Made by a program: the position numbers and the translations under genes. DNA of 35,388 bases. Source: Desulfobacter postgatei. GTDB taxonomy: Bacteria; Desulfobacterota; Desulfobacteria; Desulfobacterales; Desulfobacteraceae. Position 1 is the first letter of the stretch. Each line of letters starts with the position of its first letter. The DNA lies in contig QKDP01000046.1 of NCBI GenBank assembly GCA_003252055.1, positions 1 to 35,388 on the forward strand. The letters run 5' to 3'. The notes under the pieces are model-generated. The model was not told the origin of the DNA and searched no databases. It saw only the letters and a program-made list of their open reading frames with translations. Positions 1 to 7,813 of this stretch are shown in pieces.

Positions 1-450
1 GAAACTTCCACCTGGATGGATTTCACACCGACAGATGCAAGCGGAGACCCTTCCTGGGAAGACATCACCTATTTTAACTACGATAATGAAAAATACGAGT
101 GGGTTACCCTGCACGTAATGGTAGACGGCGGCATCCAGGCTGATGATAACGAAGCAATGGCGGAGGTTGATGCCACCTTCACCATGCCCAAACCCTACCC
201 CGTCCCCTTTGTTCTTGAACCCGGCGGATACGGTACAACCTATACACCGCCTGAAGAAAGCAGTGATCCGGAACTTAGCCTCACTGTCGATTTGACTACG
301 GCGGTCCAGGCCTGGGTTAATGGACAGACAAATTACGGATGGTTCTTTGAACCCACCAGCAGCGACGGTTGGGATTTTGAAACCGCTGAAGGCAAACAGC
401 CGCCTGCACTGGTTATTGAAGTGGAAGGCGCACCCCTGGTGGTACATTAA
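1..450 (+). CDS. C-terminal part of a DNRLRE-domain-like secreted/surface protein (5' end outside window)
   Basis: Frame stays open from base 1 (ETSTWMDF...). The C-terminus 'LTVDLTTAVQAWVNGQTNYGWFFEPTSSDGWDFETAEGKQPPALVIEVEG' resembles the DNRLRE domain C-terminal pattern. Confidence 0.55.
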   Translation, partial: ETSTWMDFTPTDASGDPSWEDITYFNYDNEKYEWVTLHVMVDGGIQADDNEAMAEVDATFTMPKPYPVPFVLEPGGYGTTYTPPEESSDPELSLTVDLTTAVQAWVNGQTNYGWFFEPTSSDGWDFETAEGKQPPALVIEVEGAPLVVH

Positions 451-477
451 CGGCAGTTATTGATTCATAATAGTGAG

Positions 478-501
478 GGGCAGACAGACACAGGTCTGCC
501 C
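478..501 (+). terminator. Possible terminator hairpin after the DNRLRE-like CDS
   Basis: Perfect 8-bp stem GGGCAGAC(478-485)/GTCTGCCC(494-501), 28 nt after the stop codon; the following U-tract is weak (TTCATCTCTC). Confidence 0.45.
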
Positions 502-731
502 TTCATCTCTCGATTCGCACATGATATTTTCACCTGACAATATCCCTACATCAATTTGGATTTTCAAAAACTTATGTATTCGGATGATCGTGATACGGGA
601 AATGAGTAACACCAAAGTCAACAATAATGGTATATTTGTGGGTACCCATCCCTCCAAGTACCCTCACAGCTACCAAAAGTATTGTTGGGCATAACAAAAA
701 TCAGCACGGCATTGACTCACCCAACTAAAGC

Positions 732-971
732 TCACCCCAGAGCTTTTACCAAAGGATCATTACTTCTCAAAACAGTGCAGGATTCAGTTGCCTGGTCAAA
801 AACGATAACGGCCTTGCCGGATTTTATCTGGGCTAGGACTTGGGCCATTTTTGTTTCCAGGGAGACCTCTACCTCACCATAGTCCGTGCCATCCCTGGTT
901 ACAAATTCTTCAATGACACCATGCAAAGCTTCGGGGCTCAATTGGGCATATGGGATTTTAACGGCTTTCAA
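732..971 (-). CDS. YheU/UPF0270-family small protein
   Basis: 79 aa 'MKAVKIPYAQLSPEALHGVIEEFVTRDGTDYGEVEVSLETKMAQVLAQIKSGKAVIVFDQ' matches the remembered UPF0270 pattern (IPWxxLSPETLxxLIEEFVxREGTDYGExExSLExKV). TTG start overlaps the upstream gene's TGA. Confidence 0.75.
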   Translation of the reverse strand: MKAVKIPYAQLSPEALHGVIEEFVTRDGTDYGEVEVSLETKMAQVLAQIKSGKAVIVFDQATESCTVLRSNDPLVKALG

Positions 972-1235
972 TTTTCAGGTTTCCAGTCATTCAGCGTTGC
1001 TATTTTTCTGTGGGTGGGCGCTTTCTTGGTTTGATATTCCAGCCGGTAGACCTCACGTTTGGTCAAATACCCTTTGCCGACAGCCAATTTTACCGGCAGG
1101 CGGGAATCTTGTATATTTTGAGGCTGTCCCTTTGTTATGCTTTATCAGCCGATTTCCCATGTTTTTAGTGACACCGCAGTACAGCGAGCCATCTAAACAT
1201 TTCAAGAGATATGCCGACCAACTTCTGTCAGGCAT
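968..1235 (-). pseudogene. GIY-YIG family nuclease-like gene, interrupted by a +1 frameshift near 1103-1109
   Basis: N-part 'MPDRSWSAYLLKCLDGSLYCGVTKNMGNRLIKHNKGTASKYTR' is in one frame; C-part '(S)RLPVKLAVGKGYLTKREVYRLEYQTKKAPTHRKIATLNDWKPEN*' is in the next frame, stop at 970..968. Confidence 0.7.
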
Positions 1236-1564
1236 TAAACCCGTTCTCCCATATATTCAGACCCAAGTTTTTCCAGGTATCCTGCCAGAAGATACCGATG
1301 ACAGTGAGCAGACGGGCACAAATCCGGGTACAGCCACAATTATTCAGGGTGGTCTGGGGTAGGGTGATGTGGCTTAACTCCTTACTATTAAAGAAAAAAA
1401 CGGAGAAGCCAATTTTGTTGACTCCTCCGGTAATATACTTAGGCCACATATTCCAATATGCGCCCCAAATCGCGCCTTGAATACGAATAAAAATCCGGCG
1501 CAAAGTTTGTAGCAGTTATTTTTTCCGAGTCCCTAAAAATTGAAACACCTGGTTTGAAAACGCT

Positions 1565-3214
1565 CTACTCTACAAGTAGGCTCTGGCCGGGATAAATTTT
1601 GTTTCCATCGCTCAAATGATTTAACGACAGCAGACGGTCAAGACTCATATCGTGTCTTTTTGCAATCTGGAGAGCATTGTCTCCAGATTTAACTTTATAT
1701 TTTGAGACCGTTGCTCCTGGAATTTTCAATACCTTGCCGGTAACCACACGGCATCTTTTTGAAATTTTATTGCACTTGGCAATGGTACTTATGGACGTAT
1801 TAAATTTTCTGGCAATTCCGGATAAGGTATCTCCCTTTTGTACGCGGTAGTGAGTGTACCGGGATCCGGGTCTCTTCTTGAGGTAAGTCGTCGTTTTAGC
1901 GTACTGGGGGGCTGGCTGGCTGTAAGTCGTTTTAATGGCATCTATCTTAGCCATAAACTGGTCTGAGTGATCAACAGGGATTTTAACAGTGTAGAACTCA
2001 GGTGGCAGGACTTCATGACGCAGTTCCGGGTTAAGAGAAACTAGTGTAGCTGTGTCTACATTGATTGCGTCTGCGATTTCGCTTAAGCGGACCTGCTTTT
2101 TTATGTTAAAGGGTTTGTATTCAATGGGTTTTAGTGGTTGGTTTATCGCAATATTATATTTTTCCAGGTTTTTGACAATGTGAACGGTGGCCAGAAATCT
2201 TGGTACATACCTTGCTGTTTCGCGGGGCAGGCTCTGGTACAGGTCCCAGAAATTATCCAGGTAGTTAATTTTCTGTTGGCGGATTGTCTTTAGCACACGG
2301 TATTCACCACAATTGTAAGCTGCAAGGGCAGTGGTCCAGTCCCCGAACAGATTGTGCAGTTCCTTAAGATAATCAATGGCGGCCCGGGTGGCTTTTTCAG
2401 GATCCATGCGTTCATCAATATAGTGATTGCGGCTTAATCCGAACTTATTGCCGGTTGACGGTATGAACTGCCACAGACCCAGCGCCCTTGCAGAAGATAA
2501 CGCCCTGTTTTTAAACCCGCTTTCAATCAGGGGCAGCCAGGATATCTCTTCAGGTAGTCCAGCTTTTTTAAGCTCCTGAACGATAAATGGACGGTAACGA
2601 TAGGAACGGTTAAGTGCACTGGTGAAAAAGTTTCTTTCGGGCCCGGTCAGGCGTTGTATCTCAGCATTTACATGGTCGTTTAAGGTGATGGGAATTGCGC
2701 CATGATGGCCGGTTACGACAGTCTGACGGGATGCATAAATCTCAAGGATCCGTTTGGAGAGAAGATAACGGATGTCCTCTTTTTGTTGATCAACTTCGGG
2801 ATTGTCCGAGGGGGTGATTTCCAGCATCAGGGCATAGGCCTCATCAAGGCTTGACAATGCCTCGTCAAGCTTGCCTTCTTCCCAGTAGTTTTGTGCCACA
2901 CTGCAAAGTTCAAGGGCCTTGTCTATCCTGACTTGATCAGTATTCTGGGTTTGTTTTCCGGATATTGTACCATACTGTTGGTTTCCATTTCTTGTAGCAT
3001 GCTGATCTTTTGTAGCATGCTGATCTCTTGTAGCATGCTGATCTCTTGTAGCATGCTGCCCATACGGCTGACGGATATGTCGGTTCTGGGCATTGGCCTT
3101 CTTGAAAGTCTGGTTTGTTACGGGTTTGTTGGCTGACAGGTGGGACTGCTGGCAGCCGGTAATCAGGAATAAGGCAAAAACAAAGATAAGTGCTGCCGGT
3201 TTGTGAGTATTCAT
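1565..3214 (-). CDS. mltD: Membrane-bound lytic murein transglycosylase D-like lipoprotein (SLT domain plus two C-terminal LysM motifs)
   Basis: Lipobox-like 'LFLITGCQQ'; SLT core 'GLPEEISWLPLIESGFKNRALSSARALGLWQFIPSTGNKFGL...AALAYNCGEYRV'-type motifs; LysM segments 'YRVQKGDTLSGIARKFNTSISTIAKCN' and 'YKVKSGDNALQIAKRHDMSLDRLLSLN'. Confidence 0.88.
   Translation of the reverse strand: MNTHKPAALIFVFALFLITGCQQSHLSANKPVTNQTFKKANAQNRHIRQPYGQHATRDQHATRDQHATKDQHATRNGNQQYGTISGKQTQNTDQVRIDKALELCSVAQNYWEEGKLDEALSSLDEAYALMLEITPSDNPEVDQQKEDIRYLLSKRILEIYASRQTVVTGHHGAIPITLNDHVNAEIQRLTGPERNFFTSALNRSYRYRPFIVQELKKAGLPEEISWLPLIESGFKNRALSSARALGLWQFIPSTGNKFGLSRNHYIDERMDPEKATRAAIDYLKELHNLFGDWTTALAAYNCGEYRVLKTIRQQKINYLDNFWDLYQSLPRETARYVPRFLATVHIVKNLEKYNIAINQPLKPIEYKPFNIKKQVRLSEIADAINVDTATLVSLNPELRHEVLPPEFYTVKIPVDHSDQFMAKIDAIKTTYSQPAPQYAKTTTYLKKRPGSRYTHYRVQKGDTLSGIARKFNTSISTIAKCNKISKRCRVVTGKVLKIPGATVSKYKVKSGDNALQIAKRHDMSLDRLLSLNHLSDGNKIYPGQSLLVE
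2991..3062. repeat. 18-bp tandem repeat x4 inside the mltD-like gene (encodes QHAT(R/K)D repeats)
   Basis: Units of CTTGTAGCATGCTGATCT at 2991, 3009, 3027 and 3045, with one or few differences (last unit diverges at its 3' end). Confidence 0.92.
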
Positions 3215-3238
3215 TTTGTCTCCTTACCGCTAGCTGGT

Positions 3239-3288
3239 ATTGAATTTTTTTATTTTGTGTAACATTGAATTTTTTTATTTTGTGTAAT
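3239..3288. repeat. 25-bp tandem duplication upstream of the mltD-like gene
   Basis: ATTGAATTTTTTTATTTTGTGTAA at 3239-3262 and again identically at 3264-3287 (period 25). Confidence 0.9.
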
Positions 3289-3554
3289 AAAGATTGTGTG
3301 GAATGTCAATGGAAAAACCGTGGAACTATTGTTTTTATTGAGTTTAAATTTAAGCAGATGTTTATGAGAAAGTCTGTGTAACCCACACAGATCTTTCAAC
3401 TTTCGTTGTGGGCTGAACCACGGCGAAAAACCAGATCAGCCCGTGGCTGTTATATTCCAGAGGTCTTACGGGGTGTTTGTATGATTCGGGATGCCTGAAT
3501 TATAGTGAGTTGATCGCAGACTGGAAAAAAATATAAGTTTTTATAAAAAAAGGG

Positions 3555-3583
3555 TTGCTATGAAAAAAATGTTCTGATATATT
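3555..3583 (+). promoter_or_regulatory. Putative sigma70-type promoter for the tRNA cluster
   Basis: TTGCTA (3555-3560), 17-nt spacer, TATATT (3578-3583), about 43 nt before the first tRNA. Confidence 0.5.
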
Positions 3584-3625
3584 CATCCGGTCTTTTTGCT
3601 ACGGAAGGTGTGTGGCTTAAGATTG

Positions 3626-3701
3626 GCCGATATAGCTCAGTTGGTAGAGCATCTCACTTGTAATGAGAATGTCCTCCGTTCGATTCGGGGTATCGGCTCC
3701 A
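3626..3701 (+). tRNA. tRNA-Thr(TGT)
   Basis: GCCGATA/TATCGGC acceptor, anticodon loop CTTGTAA, T-arm GTTCGATTC, encoded CCA. Confidence 0.95.
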
Positions 3702-3711
3702 AAATAGCTTA

Positions 3712-3796
3712 GGTGGGGTTCCCGAGTGGTCAAAGGGATCAGACTGTAAATCTGACGGCTCAGCCTTCGGAGGTTCAAATCCTCCCCCCACCACCA
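3712..3796 (+). tRNA. tRNA-Tyr(GTA)
   Basis: GGTGGGG/CCCCACC acceptor, anticodon loop CTGTAAA, long variable arm, encoded CCA; 85 nt. Confidence 0.95.
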
Positions 3797-3868
3797 AAAT
3801 CTGTATTGTAGATTGTTAGGACTACATGGTCGGTTTGGTTGATTGACTTGATTTAGTCTTATCATAAG

Positions 3869-3943
3869 CGGGAGTAGCTCAGTTGGTAGAGCTTCAGCCT
3901 TCCAAGCTGAATGTCGCGAGTTCGAGCCTCGTCTCCCGCTCCA
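3869..3943 (+). tRNA. tRNA-Gly(TCC)
   Basis: GCGGGAG/CTCCCGC acceptor, anticodon loop CTTCCAA, encoded CCA. Confidence 0.95.
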
Positions 3944-3986
3944 TTCACAGTCTCCTGTACGCTGGTTTAGATTATATGGCGTTTAA

Positions 3987-4063
3987 GCCCATGTAGCTCA
4001 GTCGGTAGAGCGCTTCCTTGGTAAGGAAGAGGTTCACCAGTTCGATTCTGGTCATGGGCTCCA
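3987..4063 (+). tRNA. tRNA-Thr(GGT)
   Basis: GCCCATG/CATGGGC acceptor, anticodon loop TTGGTAA, encoded CCA. Confidence 0.95.
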
Positions 4064-4167
4064 ATCGTGCTAAAAGATTTATTCCTGCATTGAACAAAGT
4101 GTCACCTGTCGACATAAGTAGTCAGGTGATGTAAGCAATATCAAAAATAAACGTCAAGGGGTTGAAA

Positions 4168-4326
4168 GTGGACAGAGTGCTTATTGCTCTTGCCTGTACT
4201 GAATGCAAGAGAAAAAATTATACAACGACCAAAAATAAACGCAAGACTCCGGACAAGATCGAATTTAAAAAATATTGCAAATTCTGTAATAAACATCTCG
4301 TCCACAAAGAGACAAAAATAAAATAG
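4168..4326 (+). CDS. rpmG: 50S ribosomal protein L33 (zinc-type, GTG start; not in supplied ORF track)
   Basis: Translation (V/M)[51 protein letters not shown]; 52 aa; AAGGGG upstream; sits between tRNA-Thr and tRNA-Trp/secE as expected for L33. Confidence 0.93.
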   Translation: MDRVLIALACTECKRKNYTTTKNKRKTPDKIEFKKYCKFCNKHLVHKETKIK

Positions 4327-4336
4327 TTTACCATGC

Positions 4337-4413
4337 AGGTCAGTAGCTCCAATTGGCAGAGCTCCGGACTCCAAATCCGGCTGTTGGGGGTTCGACTCCC
4401 TCCTGACCTGCCA
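4337..4413 (+). tRNA. tRNA-Trp(CCA)
   Basis: AGGTCAG/CTGACCT acceptor, anticodon loop CTCCAAA, T-arm GTTCGACTC, encoded CCA. Confidence 0.94.
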
Positions 4414-4472
4414 CTTTTTATGGCCTCCTGATCGGTTTTAATGCCGGTCAGGAGGTAACACATCGGTGGAAT

Positions 4473-4814
4473 ATGTCGAGATTACAGAAAAAAAAGCCAC
4501 AAAGTGAAAAACGAAAACGGGTTGTTGAAACTGATGTTGCTGTAAAATCGACTGCAGCAGAAAAGCCGGTTCAGTCATTATCTGCTGCCAAGTCTGAAAA
4601 ACCCGTGGGGCAGCCTGGGGCCGACAACCTTTTTGCAAGGACAGCAGAGTTTTTCCGCGAAGTAAAAGTTGAGTTGAAAAAAGTTGTCTGGCCGACCCGG
4701 AAACAGACAACTGGAACGACGGTTGTGGTAATTATTTTTGTGTTTATTGTTGCTGTTTTTTTGGGGGTTTTTGATTATAGTCTGTCCAGGCTCGTCCAGG
4801 TTGTCCTTACTTAG
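4473..4814 (+). CDS. secE: Preprotein translocase subunit SecE
   Basis: 'FFREVKVELKKVVWPTRKQTTGTTVVVIIFVFIVAVFLGVFDYSLSRLV' SecE signature; followed by nusG. Confidence 0.95.
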   Translation: MSRLQKKKPQSEKRKRVVETDVAVKSTAAEKPVQSLSAAKSEKPVGQPGADNLFARTAEFFREVKVELKKVVWPTRKQTTGTTVVVIIFVFIVAVFLGVFDYSLSRLVQVVLT

Positions 4815-4829
4815 ACTAAGGGAAATAAG

Positions 4830-5360
4830 ATGTCTTTAAAATGGTATGTCGTCCACGTTTATTCCGGTCATGAGCAAAAGGTGAAGCTTGCCCTGGAAGA
4901 AAAAATCCAGGGATTAAAACATCCGGAAAAATTCGGGGACATCCTGATTCCCTCCGAAAATGTTGTTGAGCTGGTGGATGGAAAAAAAAGGCAGTCTTCC
5001 AGGAAGTTTTATCCTGGATATATTCTTGTGCGTATGCATTTGGATAACGAGACGTGGCATATTGTAAGTTCCACTGCTAAGGTTACCGGTTTTCTTGGTG
5101 GAAAAAACAAACCTGCCCCCATAACTGACAGGGAAGCCCAGAGCATTATCGAAAAGATGGAGCAGGGCAAGGAGAAACCTCAGCCAAAATATTATTTTGA
5201 GCCGGGCGATGATGTGCGGGTTATTGACGGGCCTTTTTCCAACTTCAACGGTATTGTCGAAGAGGTGTCACCGGATAAGGAAAAGGTCAAGGTTCTGGTC
5301 AGCATTTTCGGGCGCGCCACGCCGGTCGAATTGAATTTTATACAGGTAACCAAGATTTAG
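4830..5360 (+). CDS. nusG: Transcription termination/antitermination protein NusG
   Basis: '[26 protein letters not shown]...[20 protein letters not shown]...[22 protein letters not shown]' NGN + KOW. Confidence 0.97.
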   Translation: MSLKWYVVHVYSGHEQKVKLALEEKIQGLKHPEKFGDILIPSENVVELVDGKKRQSSRKFYPGYILVRMHLDNETWHIVSSTAKVTGFLGGKNKPAPITDREAQSIIEKMEQGKEKPQPKYYFEPGDDVRVIDGPFSNFNGIVEEVSPDKEKVKVLVSIFGRATPVELNFIQVTKI

Positions 5361-5395
5361 TCGGGTTATAAATAAAGAGTTTCGGGAGTATTAAA

Positions 5396-5818
5396 ATGGC
5401 AAAAAAAGTAATGACACAGATTAAGCTTCAGGTTGAAGCCGGCAAGGCAAATCCGTCCCCCCCCATTGGTCCGGCTTTGGGGCAGCACGGTGTCAACATC
5501 ATGGATTTTTGTAAGACGTTTAACGCTAAGACTGCCAATGATGCGGGACAGATTATTCCGGTCGTTATCACTGTGTATCAAGACAGGTCTTTCAGTTTTA
5601 TAACCAAAACCCCGCCTGCTTCAAGACTGCTTCTGGCTGCAGCCAAGCTTTCTAAGGGGTCTGGAGAGCCGAATCGTGAGAAAGTCGGCAAGGTAACAAA
5701 AGATCAGGTTATTGCAATTGCAGAAACCAAAAAACCGGATTTGAACGCCTCAGATATCAATGCTGCCGTGAGAATTATTGAAGGCACTGCCAAAAGTATG
5801 GGAATAGAAGTCGTTTAA
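5396..5818 (+). CDS. rplK: 50S ribosomal protein L11
   Basis: '[41 protein letters not shown]'. Confidence 0.98.
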   Translation: MAKKVMTQIKLQVEAGKANPSPPIGPALGQHGVNIMDFCKTFNAKTANDAGQIIPVVITVYQDRSFSFITKTPPASRLLLAAAKLSKGSGEPNREKVGKVTKDQVIAIAETKKPDLNASDINAAVRIIEGTAKSMGIEVV

Positions 5819-5842
5819 CTTTCAAGTATAAGAGTGATTAAA

Positions 5843-6535
5843 ATGCCTAAGCGGAGTAAAAAACATAACGAAGCACTGAGCAAGGTGGACAGAACGGTTC
5901 AGTATGGACCCAAAGATGCCCTGGAAATTGCTGTATCTTCCAGTTATGCAAAATTTGACGAAACGGTTGATGTCGCCGTAAGGCTCGGGGTAGACCCTCG
6001 GCACGCAGACCAGATGGTTCGTGGAACCGTTGTTCTGCCCAATGGACTGGGTAAAGAGGTAAAAGTCCTGGTATTTGCCAAAGGTGAAAAAGAACAGGAA
6101 GCCCTTGATGCAGGTGCCGACTTCATTGCCACAGATGAGATCGTTGAGAAGATTAAGGACGGCTGGTTCGGGTTTGATAAGGCAATTGCCACACCTGACA
6201 TGATGGGTACTGTGGGTAAGCTCGGTCGTGTTCTGGGCCCCAGGGGGCTGATGCCCAATGCAAAAACCGGTACCGTAACATTTGAACTTGCCAAGGCGAT
6301 CAACGAAGTAAAAGCCGGTAAAATTGATTTCAGGGTTGAAAAAGCCGGTATTGTGCATGTTCCTGTTGGCAAAATATCCTTTGGGGCTGAAAAGCTGTTG
6401 GAAAATGTAACCGTTTTTCTTGATAAGATTGTTTCGCTCAAGCCTGCAGCAAGCAAAGGAACCTATCTGAAATCCATCAGCGTCTCTTCAACAATGGGTC
6501 CTGGTATCAAAGTAGATCCTTTGCTGATCAACTAA
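5843..6535 (+). CDS. rplA: 50S ribosomal protein L1 (ATG at 5843 preferred over GTG at 5834)
   Basis: '[30 protein letters not shown]...[15 protein letters not shown]...'. Confidence 0.96.
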   Translation: MPKRSKKHNEALSKVDRTVQYGPKDALEIAVSSSYAKFDETVDVAVRLGVDPRHADQMVRGTVVLPNGLGKEVKVLVFAKGEKEQEALDAGADFIATDEIVEKIKDGWFGFDKAIATPDMMGTVGKLGRVLGPRGLMPNAKTGTVTFELAKAINEVKAGKIDFRVEKAGIVHVPVGKISFGAEKLLENVTVFLDKIVSLKPAASKGTYLKSISVSSTMGPGIKVDPLLIN

Positions 6536-6541
6536 AATAAT

Positions 6542-6713
6542 AAGCGTGCTTTCGTTCGTTTAACTGAAGCACGCTTTAAACCTGTCCTAGACAGTAGGTG
6601 CATATTATATGCATAATCGGATTTGCCGGCCTGCCGAGACAGAAAATACATTTTGTTTTGGTTTAGTTGGCACCTTCGACGTTAAATTATTTATGGAAGG
6701 AGGTGTAAAAAAA
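6542..6713 (+). ncRNA. Ribosomal protein L10 leader-type mRNA element upstream of rplJ
   Basis: Between rplA and rplJ: 10-bp hairpin AAGCGTGCTT(6542-6551)/AAGCACGCTT(6567-6576), then 'CCTAGACAGTAGGTGC' and 'CCTGCCGAGAC', as in the L10 leader consensus. Confidence 0.75.
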
Positions 6714-7238
6714 ATGCTGAATATTTCCCAGAAAAAAGAACTGGTCGAAGAGCTCGCAAAGGAGCTCGCCGATGCAGAGATTTCTTTTTTGGTCGACTAC
6801 AAGGGACTGACTGTGTCCCAGGTGACCGAACTTCGTGCAAAACTTCGGGAAGCCGGTGCTCAAATGGCGGTTGTTAAAAATACCCTGATGAGACTTGCGG
6901 TGAAAGGAACCGGCTCGGAGGTATTAATTGATCTTTTTAAAGGACCTAATGCGATCATCATTTCCAAAGATGATCCTGTGGCACCTGCCAAGGTTATATC
7001 AGATTTTCTGAAAACCAATGAGAAAATACAGCTTAAGGGTGCGTCCCTTGGCGGAAAATTTTTAAGCGAAGAAGATGTCGCGCAGCTCGCCAAGATGCCG
7101 TCCAAAGAAGAGTTGCTGGCCAAACTGGTATACACACTCAATGCCGTTCCCACGAATTTTGTCAACGTACTGGCCGGTGTTCCCAGATCTTTTCTCAATG
7201 TGCTTAATGCTGTTAAAGATCAGAAAGATGCAGCGTAA
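6714..7238 (+). CDS. rplJ: 50S ribosomal protein L10 (ATG at 6714; the 6609 start in the ORF track lies in the leader RNA)
   Basis: 'MLNISQKKELVEELAKELADAEISFLVDYKGLTVSQVTELRAKLREAGAQMAVVKNTLMRLA'; GGAAGGAGGTG just upstream of ATG 6714. Confidence 0.95.
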   Translation: MLNISQKKELVEELAKELADAEISFLVDYKGLTVSQVTELRAKLREAGAQMAVVKNTLMRLAVKGTGSEVLIDLFKGPNAIIISKDDPVAPAKVISDFLKTNEKIQLKGASLGGKFLSEEDVAQLAKMPSKEELLAKLVYTLNAVPTNFVNVLAGVPRSFLNVLNAVKDQKDAA

Positions 7239-7308
7239 TTTAAAGTAAACCAAAATTTTAGATTTAAAAATACGATAAATTTATTCGTATATTTTTCAGG
7301 AGATTAAA

Positions 7309-7701
7309 ATGGCTGATATTACAAAAGATGATGTAATTGAATTTATTTCAAACATGAGTGTTCTGGAACTTTCCGAACTGATTAAAGAACTTGAAGATAA
7401 ATTTGGTGTATCCGCAGCCGCACCTGTTGCCTTTGCTGCCGGTGCCATGCCTGCCGGCGGTGATGCCGGTGCTGCTGCAGAAGAAGAGAAAACAGAATTT
7501 GACGTTATTCTTGAAGCTGCCGGTGATAAAAAGATTAATGTAATCAAGGAAGTTCGTGCCATCACCGGGCTTGGGCTGAAAGAGGCCAAGGCACTTGTTG
7601 AAGAAGCGCCCAAAGCTGTGAAAGAAGGTATTGCCAAGGAAGAGGCAGACAAAATTAAAGAACAGCTGGAGGGTGCCGGTGCCCAGGTGTCTGTAAAGTA
7701 G
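7309..7701 (+). CDS. rplL: 50S ribosomal protein L7/L12
   Basis: '...[73 protein letters not shown]'. Confidence 0.98.
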   Translation: MADITKDDVIEFISNMSVLELSELIKELEDKFGVSAAAPVAFAAGAMPAGGDAGAAAEEEKTEFDVILEAAGDKKINVIKEVRAITGLGLKEAKALVEEAPKAVKEGIAKEEADKIKEQLEGAGAQVSVK

Positions 7702-7718
7702 TTTTGCATAGCTGATAA

Positions 7719-7744
7719 GCACAAATAGTTTGTGCACAAACTAT
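7719..7744 (+). promoter_or_regulatory. Overlapping alternative hairpins between rplL and rpoB
   Basis: GCACAAA-TAG-TTTGTGC (7719-7735) overlaps the perfect 20-bp palindrome ATAGTTTGTGCACAAACTAT (7725-7744). Confidence 0.5.
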
Positions 7745-7813
7745 ACGCGGGGGCAAGGCCAGTGGGTCATGTCTCCGCTTTTACGGTTGGAAAAACTCAC
7801 ATCGGGAGATATC

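Noticed and set aside
1211-1503. Overlapping + and - ORFs at 1211-1503
   Set aside because: Neither translation resembles a family I recognise; may be decayed sequence but not supportable.
2991-3062. Repeat array considered as CRISPR
   Set aside because: 18-bp units are directly adjacent without spacers and are in-frame within a coding region.
3617-3865. Reverse ORFs over the tRNA cluster (3617-3865, 4141-4374, 4218-4463)
   Set aside because: They overlap clear tRNAs and rpmG on the + strand; the translations are known tRNA-antisense artefacts.
5944-6456. Long reverse-strand ORF (170 aa) opposite rplA, and similar antisense ORFs over rpoB, rpoC, tuf and ribosomal genes
   Set aside because: Low-complexity or unrecognisable translations opposite highly conserved genes; explained by codon usage shadow.
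6609-6713. N-terminal extension of L10 in the ORF track
   Set aside because: The extension translates the L10 leader RNA; the proper ATG with SD is at 6714.
7730-7813. N-terminal extension of RpoB from 7730
   Set aside because: Overlaps the intergenic hairpins; ATG 7814 has an SD and gives the expected N-terminus.
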